NCBI GenBank assembly: GCA_946811185.2
Contig: OX328106.1
Coordinates: 32,548,426-32,612,425 of the forward strand
Reading direction: 5' to 3'
Source of the DNA: Hippopus hippopus
Lineage: Eukaryota > Mollusca > Bivalvia > Cardiida > Cardiidae
DNA: 64,000 nt
The notes under the pieces were generated by a model. The model was not told the DNA's origin. It was given only the letters and a program-made list of their open reading frames with translations, and searched no databases. Shown one piece after another: positions 52,931-62,085 of this stretch (position 1 is the first letter of the stretch; each line of letters opens with the position of its first letter). Made by a program: the position numbers and the translations under genes.

Positions 52931-55900
52931 ATGAGACAAAGTAGGGATTTTTATCCTTTGATGCCAGCATACCGTCCAAAACTAAGATTCAGTCTTACGA
53001 TAACTGTCTTTGCTTTTGCACTAATCCAGATCTCCCCAGTACATCTACATTCTATGCTTTTAAGTATTAAGTCAACGGCTCGTCTGACCCAACAAGTTAT
53101 GCATCAAAATAAAACTCGAATTCTTATTAGCGATAGACAGGACCAAAATATAAAATACTCATATTGGCTTGTATCACATTTTTTTCGTTTTGCCACTCTG
53201 TTTTTTGTTGTATGGATTGGATGGCTCATTTTGCTTTGCGGTGATATTCATCCTAATCCAGGTCCAGATAGTGGTAACCATCTAGATCATTCGTCAAGCT
53301 CGACAGATTTATATAATTTTCTAAATCTTCCAAATCACTTGTCTACCGTACACTATAACGTGCAAAGTCTAGCAAATAAAGTTGATGTGCTGATATCAGA
53401 ATTTTCTTATTTTGATCTTGTATCTTTTTCTGAAACTTGGTTAAATACATCAGTGTCGACACAAGATCTGCTTTTCCCTACATTTCATCCTCCAGAACGT
53501 AAAGACAGAGTCAGTGATAGATATGGAGGTGTTATCCTTTATGTAAAGGATACATTGACATATACACGGAGATATGATCTGGAGTTAAATCGACTAGAGT
53601 GTATCTGGATCCAGATCAAATTGCAAAACAAAAGAAATGTTCTGTATGGCGTCTTTTATAGACCGCCGAGCTCAGATTCAGTCTACAATTCTTTAATTGA
53701 AGATTCCATTGGTCTAGCAATAGATTCAAACATTTCTGATGTAATAGTCACCGGAGATTTTAACTTGAATACATTGAATCCAATTCAGTCTAGAAAAGTA
53801 GAATCATTTTGCAATCAGTTTAATATGATACAGTGCATTGACGAACCTACCCATTTCACTGAAAATTCTGCTACTATAATAGACCTTCTTTTTGTAACAA
53901 ACAAAGATTCCATTTTAACTTCTGGAGTCGGTGAACCATGTCTTGATCTTAGCATAAGGTATCACTGTCCAATCTTTGCTGTGTTCAACTTCTTAAAACC
54001 TAAATATAAAACTTTCAAACGCACAATATGGAAATATGAACAAGGTGATTATAACAAGTTGAGAAATATCCTCGAAAATGTTAACTGGGATCAGCTGCAA
54101 GACGACAACATTGATACTTTTACTCAAAATATTACAGGTATTATAACCAAAGAATCAAAGAACTGCATTCCAAATAAGGTGATAGCTATTAACCCACATG
54201 AACCTCCATCGATTAATAGTTTGATAAAAAGAAAAAATAGGCAACGGAAAAGAGTATACCAGAAAGCTAAACGTACAAACAATCAGTATCAATGGTCCAA
54301 ATTCAAAGCTTTAAGAAACGAAATTATTGCTCTCATTAGACAAAGAAAGCAAAACCATTTAGACCAAATGGCACTAAAATTAAGCTCAAGTGATATAACA
54401 CCAAGAGATTGGTGGAGAGTTTTGAAATCTTTTACAAGCCCATTGTCTTCTTCCTCTATACCTCCACTAATTGATGACACAACTGACACAATGGTCGTTG
54501 ATGAACATGAAAAGGCTAATGTATTAAATTCATTCTTTGCAAAGCAATCAACCATTGACGAATCATCCAATAATCTTCTTGATAATATTAACCAAGTTGA
54601 TGGCAACTCCTTAGATTCAATAACGATTACTCCTGCTGAGGTGTTAGATGTGTTAAGAACGCTCCGTTTAGGTAAGGCGTCTGGTCCAGATGGTATCAAT
54701 AATCGAATTCTAATGGAGGTTGCGCGTCAAATATCTAAGCCTCTGAGTCAAATCTATAATCAGTCTTGGTATACAGGTGTATTTCCCTCTTTTTGGAAAA
54801 TTTCTAATGTGTGTCCAATCTTTAAAAGCGGTGACTCTGCTCTTGCATCTAATTACCGACCAGTATCGCTATTAAACACTATGGAAAAAGTATTTGAAAG
54901 AATAATATTTAAACATGTCTTCAACCATCTAAACGATACCAATTTTTTCACACCTTGTCAATCAGGTTTTTTACCCGGAGACTCAACCGTCAACCAAGTT
55001 GTATTTCTATATGATAAAATCTACAAAGCCTTGGATGAAGGACTAGAAGTCCGAGTTATATTTTTTGATATTAGTAAAGCCTTCGACAAAGTATGGCACA
55101 AAGGGCTTCTATTTAAGATGCACAAAGCTGGAATCTGTGGTAAACTTCTTTCATGGTTTTCGGACTACCTCTCGAACAGGTATCAGAGGGTTGTTCTCCC
55201 TGGTGCTGTCTCAGACTTGAGTTCTATTAATGCGGGAGTCCCGCAAGGATCTATTCTCGGTCCTCTCCTATTTCTAGTCTACATTAATGACATAGTAAAT
55301 GATATTGAGTCAAATATAAACCTATTTGCAGATGACACCAGTTTATCCATGGTGGTAGGTGATCCTGATACAGCAGGTACAATTTTACAAACAGACATCA
55401 ATAAAATTACAGACTGGGCAAATAGGTGGCTTGTAAAGTTCAATCCCTCAAAATCAGAATCTTTAATAATATCCCGTAAACGTAATAAACCTGTTCACCC
55501 GAAGCTTTTTATGTCTAGTGTTGAAATTCCATCTGTGCAGGTTCATAAGCATCTCGGTATTTTCATTTCTAATGATGGTCTTGGGATTACCATGTAAATC
55601 ATACTTTAAAAAAGGCATGGAAGAGAACTGGAATTATGCGAAGTCTAAAGTTGCGCCTAGATCGAACATCTTTACAGATAATATATTTTTCTTTTATCCG
55701 CCCAGTTCTTGAATATGCAGATGTTATTTGGATGAATATATCTCAATACCAGAAAGAACAAATTGAAAAAGTACAAAGTGAAGCTGCAAGAATTGTAACT
55801 GGATGCAGTAAACTTGTGTCTTTAGCGGATCTTACCGAAGAGTCAGGGTGGGAAACACTTAGTGAAAGAAGATATAAACACAAACTTATATTGTTTTTTA

Positions 55901-56480
55901 AGATGGTAAAAGGACTAGCCCCTTCTTATTTAAATTCGATAGTGCCCGTAACAGTAGGAAGTACTTCATCCTACAACCTTAGAGGATCTCACAATCTACA
56001 AAATATAGCTTGCAGAACTAATCTTTATCTAAACTCCTTTTACCCTCTGTTGTTACTGATTGGAATGCTTTACCCATTGATGTTAGAAACCTGGACTTCC
56101 TTTCAGCATTTAAACGTTATATCAATAGAGATAAAGCCAATCCAAATAGGCTATATTTTTTTGGAGAGAGGAGGATTCAAATCATTCATGCTAGGCTGCG
56201 AACTAGATGTAGTTCACTTCATCAACACCTTTATTTCAGAAACGTAATTGATTCTCCTCTTTGTGCTTGTGGTGAAATTGAATCAAATCAGCATTATTTC
56301 TTTGACTGTAAATACTATCGTGAACCTAGAAATAGTTTATTTCAAAGCGTGTCAGTAATTTCCACTGTAAGCCTGCAGACACTTCTCTTTGGAGACGAGA
56401 CTCTCAGTCTTGCCGATAACGAAAAAATATTCTCAGCGGTTCACTCATACATTGTTGACACTAAACGTTTTAAAAGTTGA
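52931..56480 (+). pseudogene. APE-type non-LTR retrotransposon ORF2 (CR1/jockey-like), two frameshifts
   Basis: ORF2 nicks the target and reverse-transcribes the element RNA. From ATG at 52,931 a hydrophobic segment (residues about 85-102) leads to CGDIHPNPGP (103-112), which resembles a 2A-like motif. The endonuclease follows (VHYNVQSLANKVD, SFSETWLN, VTGDFNLN). Its final SDH motif is R-Y-H at 343-345, so the key aspartate is replaced. The reverse transcriptase has KASGPDGI, FFDISKAFDKVW (Asp713), AGVPQGSILGP and FADD (Asp801-802). The frame shifts near 55,575-55,585, continues from about 55,590, and shifts again near 56,045. The last part keeps a Cys-rich CACGEIESNQHYFFDC motif and ends at TGA 56,478. 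The RT core is intact but the copy cannot make one full protein. Confidence 0.92.
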
Positions 56481-57108
56481 TTTTTTCAGATTTTTTTTTT
56501 GTCTGAAACCAGAATATTTGTTGGTGGCACTCCACGTCTCTCTTTCTCTCTATCTCTCTCTCTCTCTCTCACACTCAAGAGTTGATCATATATTGTTGCA
56601 ATTTCTATTACTGTTTAACAACTGACACTGACGTGACTTTCAGGAGAGGAACTTTATAAGCTTACAGCTTTCGTTCCAATCCTTTTCATGTATTTTGAAT
56701 TTTTGGTATATTAACATGTATGTAACTATAATATTGAATAAAATATGTTTAAACTATAAAATAATGAATACATTTTTTTTTTGGGGGGGGGGGGGTTAGA
56801 GGGAAGGAGCAGTCAGTGCATTATGCAGCCCTGCAGCCCTTACGGTGTAAAATCCTAGGAATATTTCAAAGCGTCCCTCATGTTGACCTAAGAGAGAAAA
56901 CAGAAAATGAAAAGCATAATACAGCGAAACTCTTGGAGTTCTAAAGCTGCATAGGTTTCCTATTATGCTTCCAGGTAGCAGCCATTGCTTCCAGGTAGCA
57001 GCCATTTCTTTTAATTCACTTTGACAGCTTTATTCTTTCAATACTTATATTCATATGTCACTTTAAATTTGGAGTTTTAGGTACAATTAGAATTCTTTGG
57101 AAAATATC
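56481..57108. other. LINE 3' region and low-complexity sequence
   Basis: Contains a (CT)n run at 56,538-56,572, AATAAA-like signals near 56,737, an A/T-rich tail to about 56,770, then T and G runs. The LINE 3' end probably lies near 56,770, inferred from the T/G low-complexity edge. The sequence from there to arm 2 has a duplicated GCTTCCAGGTAGCAGCCAT (56,969 and 56,987). Confidence 0.45.
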
Positions 57109-57315
57109 TTAACCCATAGGCTGCTAAGAACGACTCACTGACCTTTTGCGGAGAGTGTAGATCAAGATCAGACTGCACAGAACGTGCAGTCTGATCTTGG
57201 ATCTACACTGTCCGATAAGGAGATATTTTTCTCCGTGAAAATAAATTTGAAATAGCATCATTCGGCTTTTTACTATCGACTTGAAAGTTTCACTCAATTT
57301 AATTAGCAGGCTTAA
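57109..57315 (-). mobile_element. MITE-A copy inside family-H arm 2
   Basis: TTAACCCATAGGCTGCTAAG at its outer end, core AGATCAGACTGCACAGAACG and TGCAGTCTGATCTTGGATC, and AATTAGCAGGCTTAA. Its outer terminus is the inner edge of the arm. Confidence 0.88.
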
Positions 57316-58624
57316 TGCGTTCCATTTGTAGCTCGGCTGTTTTCGAAGAAAACAACGAGATATTGTCATAGCCTTGTCGTCATCTGCGTCATCTGTGTCT
57401 GTGTCGGTTGTATTTGCGACTGTGTCGTGAGAAAATTTTGACATGTTTTGATATCGCTGATACTGTTGAAGATATTTACACATTTTCTTCAAAACTTTGG
57501 CTAGACTGCAATTGTCAAAATTTAATGGGAAACCCCATACCAGTATAAGCAGGTAACAGTCAGAGGATTTTTGACACAGCTTTGCCCTATTTTATTTAAA
57601 GTTTTCACAGTAAAAGCATCTGCAGCCGAACATTCGCACCCACATATGACGCCCTTGGTTTTCTTTGAAATTTTAGACATGAAATAAGGTAGGTCCTATG
57701 TGGTATTCACATGAATATTGATGTAAGCGGCAGGCATTATTTCAAAGGACAGGTTTAGCCAAGGTGTTCCTGTTCAAAGCAAAGATAATTAGTACAACTG
57801 TCACCAATCTGCAGTTGTCTTTGTGGAGAAATTGTATACTAACAAGCACTAACGTTGTTCCGGGTATTAACCGGTCATCAACTTTCACTTTGAATGAAAG
57901 GCTGTTGGTACCTTCACTGAAGTGCGAAACCAATAATAAACAAGCGAAACCTTATCCTACCGCACGCGACTACGGATGAACTTTGGTGGAGAATTTAGAC
58001 CAAAATCAGTTTCAGGCTAGTCTAGAATCAAAATCTTCACTGCTTTATTAACAATGGTTCCAGTTGTTATTTATCAATTTCTCATACAATGACATTTCTT
58101 TTAAAGAAAGAATTGTCCATGGTATCGGCTGTATCTTTTGCATCTTGATCAAAGACTTTATATTGAAAGTGAAAATGCATTAACATGGGACGTGCCACAA
58201 ATCGGTTCCGTTACACAAACTGAGAGGAGAAAGATTTGAAGTGAAGCAAAATGTCTCTAAAAACCAGATGGAAATCATTGCTTGACGAAACAGCTGCTTA
58301 CAGCAAGAAATTAGCCCCCTTAATAGTTTTTTTTTTTTCTATTCTTTTAAGTTTTTCTACTATTGATACGTGGTAACACGTAGTTTTACAGTAAAGCGTT
58401 ACATTTTCCACAAGAACAGCAAAACACGCATTTTCGTCCAAAGAATCCAGCCTTAGGAAGGATTGTAAATAAAAAAATGTTTGCTTTTCCTAACCATCTT
58501 TTATTGAGAAATTCAAGTATTCGTGTCATATGTTCACCTAAATGATTAGAACACCGATGGCTTCAAGGTCTGTGTATAAGCAGATGAAAAAAGATGGCGA
58601 GATCATTAATGTCTTATTGACTCT
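57109..58624 (-). repeat. Family-H arm 2 (minus), inverted relative to arm 1
   Basis: Reverse-complement partner of 48,441-49,948, ending CATTAATGTCTTATTGACTC. The arms differ by scattered single-base changes and short runs. One example is a poly-T tract near 58,328 against poly-A near 48,733. Spacer between arms is about 7.2 kb. Confidence 0.88.
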
Positions 58625-59020
58625 ATGTCTTCCCCCACCCCGTCTTAGAAATCAAGCAGTAAAATTCGAGCAGACGACTTTGAAAAAAGTGTTTGTAAAA
58701 TATAAATAATTTACGAGACTTAACGTTTTAAATATTTAAGAGTAATTTCTGCTTGCGACACAATGATTTCAAGCGACTGAAAAAAAGGAAAAAGTCGCCT
58801 ACCAGAGTTAAACAACTTGAGCTAGGATTATCGTCGCATCACGAGAAGCTGATTGGCTGGATTAGTAGGAGTTGACTGCCTGGTCAGTCGCACGATTGCA
58901 ATTTACTTGTTTAGAGATACAAGATTTAGTTATCAACCAAGCATCATTAGGTTGTTATGCGGAGGTGAACCTTTGGCACACGAACTATACATTATCGCTT
59001 TTGCCGTTCAAAAATTTATG
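58625..59020. other. Unannotated interval
   Basis: Unique-looking sequence between arm 2 and the Harbinger derivative. No gene or repeat noticed. Confidence 0.4.
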
Positions 59021-59023
59021 TAA

Positions 59024-60032
59024 CCCCCCGGTCTCACAGAGCCTGAATCACCAAAAAATCGTAGTACTTCGGGAAACAGCGTTTTCCCCGAATCACTACG
59101 AAAGCGAGCCGTTCAATAAACCTTCAGGGTGTATTTCCCTAAGTACAACGATTTCTTCCCGGACGTGCTACGACGTACTACAATATACATGTACTACGAT
59201 TTACTACGTTTTCACCCCGACTTTCTCCCGAAGTACGCCGAGTTTTGGAGTCGATGTACTACGAAGCATCCCGATCTACACCGACTGTCCCAATTTCTAT
59301 GTACGAAGGACTACGATGTACAACGAACGACGGCGAACTAAATCGACAGCTCCGGATGTACTACGAGTTTCAAATCTTCTCCAAGACTTTGCACCCGAAT
59401 TTGAACTAAAGACACAGCCAAGTATATAAATTCTTCATTTTTTAGTTGAGAATCGGTCATCCTAACTTTTGAAGTGACAACATGCCAACCACAACTGAAG
59501 AAGTCATCATTGCCATCTTGTGCTTCAAAATTGAGAAGAGGAAGAAGGCTCTGCCTGAACAAAGTCTTGTTTGGCGACAGCATGGGGTGGAATACGAACA
59601 GCACTGTCCACAGCTTAAGCACAAGAAACAAAGGCGGTGGTGGGTGCGGCCTTGGCTTACCAAAGGCAGGAGGCAGAGCACTGGAGAGTACCATCAGCTG
59701 CTGCAGCAGGGGAAAGTACGCGAAATTAGGGATAGTATCTTACCCGAACAATGCCGAATTGACTACTACGAAGTACACCGAAACACTACGGCGTACTACT
59801 AAGTACTATGAAGTACTCCGAAACACGCCGATTTCTGATCAATTCGGCTCGACTTTTGAATTCGGGAAAAAAATTTGCGCAAGTTAATGTTTTTTTCCCG
59901 AAGTGTTTTTGATCCCGAATTGACGCCGATTTGATTCACGAAGTACTACGAATCTCCCGAAGCTAGCCGAATTCGCCGAGAATTTGAAAATTTCAAATTC
60001 GGGATCAATTCGGGGTCTGTGAGACCGGGGGG
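59024..60032. mobile_element. Harbinger deletion derivative, 1009 bp, TAA duplications
   Basis: The terminal inverted repeats CCCCCCGGTCTCACAGA and TCTGTGAGACCGGGGGG are flanked by TAA at 59,021-59,023 and 60,033-60,035, as expected for PIF/Harbinger. The subterminal zones (59,100-59,340 and 59,755-60,000) are packed with TACTACGA, GAAGTAC and CCGAATT-type motifs in both orientations. The centre holds one transposase fragment. Termini differ from the 20,959 element, so it belongs to another family. Confidence 0.92.
59482..59715 (+). pseudogene. Harbinger transposase N-terminal fragment
   Basis: ATG at 59,482 opens a frame whose middle, KQRRWWVRPWLTKGR followed by GEYHQLLQQ, resembles the N-terminal DNA-binding part of Harbinger transposases (the RRRWWVRPW type). 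The frame then runs into subterminal repeat and stops at 59,802. No DDE residues are present. This is what remains of the coding region after internal deletion, so the element must rely on a transposase from elsewhere. Confidence 0.7.
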
Positions 60033-60236
60033 TAACGTTCAGTAACATGTGTATGTAAACTTACTTCACGTTATCTAGTATCTCTCTCTCAAATTTTCAT
60101 GTTTGTGTACTAATGCATATTTTGATTATTTTTTTTTTTCTTCCATAACATAAAATATCTTAAATACTTTCATCACATTTTCGGTGAAAGATCGAAATTC
60201 ATTTTATCGAGCGAACATCATTGGTAATAATTTAAC

Positions 60237-60418
60237 GAGTGGCTGCGTCACAAGTGAAAATATTGCCGATAATATTCACGAGATAAAATTGATTTCGATC
60301 TGTCAAAGAATAAAAAAAATTCTATTTAGTTCACGCTTCTAACCCCTGTTTTGTTGCAAGTTTCGTCAAAATCCAGTGCTGTTGTTTTCGGTAATTCCCC
60401 GTAGGATACCCCCCTTCA
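60237..60418 (+). repeat. Polinton-like left terminal segment
   Basis: This 182-bp stretch recurs at 10,500-10,681. It contains GAAAATATTGCCGATAATAT, CACGAGATAAAATTGATT and GGTAATTCCCCGTAGGATA. It may be part of the terminal inverted repeat; the opposite end is outside the window, so this is not tested. Confidence 0.65.
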
Positions 60419-60615
60419 CATAACAACGAGTTACAATATTATGTAAAGCGCGAGAAAAATAGGGTGAATACACGTAAGTAGGTTGTAAAATGGTACATCT
60501 GGAAAATGTATAAAAAAATAAACCAATTTTCCATGTGTCGACGCAAGATAAGCCTATGCATGAGGGACTAACATAATTACTATATCCATTTTACCATAAA
60601 TTCAAAAAATAAATT

Positions 60616-60669
60616 AAAGAAAAAATTTTTTTGAATTTTTTAAATTTTTAAGCTATAAAATAATTCAAG
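60616..60669 (+). promoter_or_regulatory. Shared upstream block of the RING gene
   Basis: AAAGAAAAAATTTTTTTGAA, TTTTTTAAATTTTTAAGC and TATAAAATAATTCAAG run directly into the ATG at 60,670. The same arrangement precedes the next gene. A TATA-like box about 15 bp before the ATG implies a very short leader. Promoter function is inferred from the conservation. Confidence 0.7.
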
Positions 60670-61470
60670 ATGGAGGTGCAAGATAGAGTTTTACATGAAT
60701 TAGAAAAACCTGATTATATTATTGATGATGAAAATGGTTACACTGTTACTAAATGGCTAACTCATGAAGAGCGTAATAAAGAAATACAAAGGATTTCTAA
60801 AAAATATAAAGGAAAAGTATTAGAAAATAAATACAATTTATGTTTTCATTCTTCTCTTGAGTTTTTAAAAATACATATTATTGAAAAACATATTACCCAT
60901 AAACCTGTTTATGATGATATACATGATAAAGTATATTTCCCTGGTGTAGTTAGTTACGTATATGCTCTCTCTTTAGTTGAAGTAAAAGCAGCAATTTATT
61001 ATCATTATAGTAAAAAATTATATGAAGGAAGAGAATTTGTTTTTCCCCTTGAAATGTTAATTGGTATTATGGATAATAGAACTGCACCGTTTTATTATAT
61101 GAAAGGTCCTTATTGGCTTAGTATTTGTTTAGGAAATTTTGATTATTTAGGTCATTATAAACATGATATTAAGAATTTATACCGCTATAATAAAAATTAT
61201 AACCCAATTAGTTTAGGTATAGATCTATATAATGACTTTACAGATTACTCACCATTTATAGAATTTACTAATATACCTTCTGAAATAATTATGGAAGTTA
61301 AACCTGTGATGCCACCAAAAACAAAAAAACAAAAAATATTTCTAGAGGAAAACTGTTGTATATGCACTATTAATAAACCTAATATAACATTTAATTGTGG
61401 GCATCTATGTATATGTGAAAAATGTGATGAAATGCATCCTTTAGATAACTGCCCTATATGTAGACAGTAA
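60670..61470 (+). CDS. RING-finger protein of the Polinton (266 aa)
   Basis: The C-terminus is a C3HC4-type RING: Cys229, Cys232, Cys243, His245, Cys249, Cys252, Cys261, Cys264 (CCICTINKPN, NCGHLCICEKC, NCPICRQ). The pattern resembles the C-terminal RINGs of IAP-type ubiquitin ligases. The first 225 residues have no domain I recognise; they are rich in Tyr, Asn and Lys, with a basic stretch (KTKKQK, 217-222) before the RING. The ATG follows the shared promoter block and the stop is TAA. It is followed by a 64-bp gap and the 169-aa gene in the same direction. A ligase role acting on host or element proteins is an inference from the RING alone. Confidence 0.82.
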   Translation: MEVQDRVLHELEKPDYIIDDENGYTVTKWLTHEERNKEIQRISKKYKGKVLENKYNLCFHSSLEFLKIHIIEKHITHKPVYDDIHDKVYFPGVVSYVYALSLVEVKAAIYYHYSKKLYEGREFVFPLEMLIGIMDNRTAPFYYMKGPYWLSICLGNFDYLGHYKHDIKNLYRYNKNYNPISLGIDLYNDFTDYSPFIEFTNIPSEIIMEVKPVMPPKTKKQKIFLEENCCICTINKPNITFNCGHLCICEKCDEMHPLDNCPICRQ

Positions 61471-61481
61471 TCTTTTTGTTA

Positions 61482-61534
61482 AAAGAAAAAATTTTTTTGA
61501 ATTTCTTAAATTTTAACCCATAAAATAATTCAAG
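61482..61534 (+). promoter_or_regulatory. Shared upstream block of the 169-aa gene
   Basis: AAAGAAAAAATTTTTTTGAA, TTTCTTAAATTTTAACCC and ATAAAATAATTCAAG lead into ATG at 61,535. It matches the block at 60,616 at nearly every position, including the three bases after ATGG. It fills almost the whole space after the RING stop codon. Confidence 0.7.
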
Positions 61535-62044
61535 ATGGAGCCGTTAAAGGAGTTTTTAAAAGAGTTAAACTTAGATAAAAATAAAAGTTTAATGAAGTCT
61601 ATAGATAACATGGAAGAGAATTTGATAAACATGGATATAGCTAAAGATAAATTTAAAAATTTAATTTCGGATAAAGAACTATTAGCAAGATTTGCTATAC
61701 TTTTAGCTAATTATGTAAATAGTATTTTAGATTCCATAAACCCTAAAATTAATCAATGTGGTACTACGAAAACCGGAATTTTTACTCTAATTAATAGTAC
61801 AAAAAATATATCTAAAAAAATTATAAGGAGAGCAATGAGTAGGCGTGGAGTTAAATTAGATAAAAAATTAACTAGAAACCAAATATTTTACGAAATTGCG
61901 TTGTTTGTTTTTAATACATATGAGAAAGAAGGATTAAAACTCCCTTCACTTATTAGAGAAATACTAGAAAATAAACTAATACCTGTAAAGGATACAACAG
62001 AGGTAACAAATAAGATAGTTAAAGATATTAAATTCTTAAGGTAA
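61535..62044 (+). CDS. Polinton gene of unknown function (169 aa)
   Basis: I do not recognise this protein. It is Lys- and Asn-rich, predicted mainly helical, with an acidic/basic N-terminus (EPLKEFLKELNLDKNK), a hydrophobic stretch (ELLARFAILLANYV, about 48-61), a basic patch (KKIIRRAMSRRGVKLDKK, about 93-110) and a Leu-rich C-terminus. No signal peptide or zinc motif. It ends at TAA 62,042-62,044, 41 bp from the converging polymerase stop. The shared promoter suggests it is made together with the RING protein. A structural or DNA-binding role would be guesswork. Confidence 0.65.
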   Translation: MEPLKEFLKELNLDKNKSLMKSIDNMEENLINMDIAKDKFKNLISDKELLARFAILLANYVNSILDSINPKINQCGTTKTGIFTLINSTKNISKKIIRRAMSRRGVKLDKKLTRNQIFYEIALFVFNTYEKEGLKLPSLIREILENKLIPVKDTTEVTNKIVKDIKFLR

Positions 62045-62085
62045 GAAAGTTTTTTTATAAATATAATTTAATTCATAAAATTAAA
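62045..62085. terminator. Convergent intergenic AT hairpin
   Basis: ATATAATTTAATTCATAAAA and TTAAATTATATTTCA form an AT-rich inverted repeat between the converging 169-aa and polymerase genes. It may serve 3'-end formation for both. Function is inferred only from position and symmetry. Confidence 0.4.

Noticed and set aside
52731..52934. Hydrophobic 67-codon frame overlapping the LINE start by ATGA as ORF1
   Set aside because: No ORF1 motif, too short, and AT-rich codons give Phe/Tyr/Ile by chance.
54289..54699. 136-codon minus-strand frame
   Set aside because: Antisense to the reverse transcriptase region; a shadow frame.
59338..59694. Minus-strand frames of 118 and 74 codons
   Set aside because: They are antisense to the Harbinger transposase fragment, with no domain of their own.
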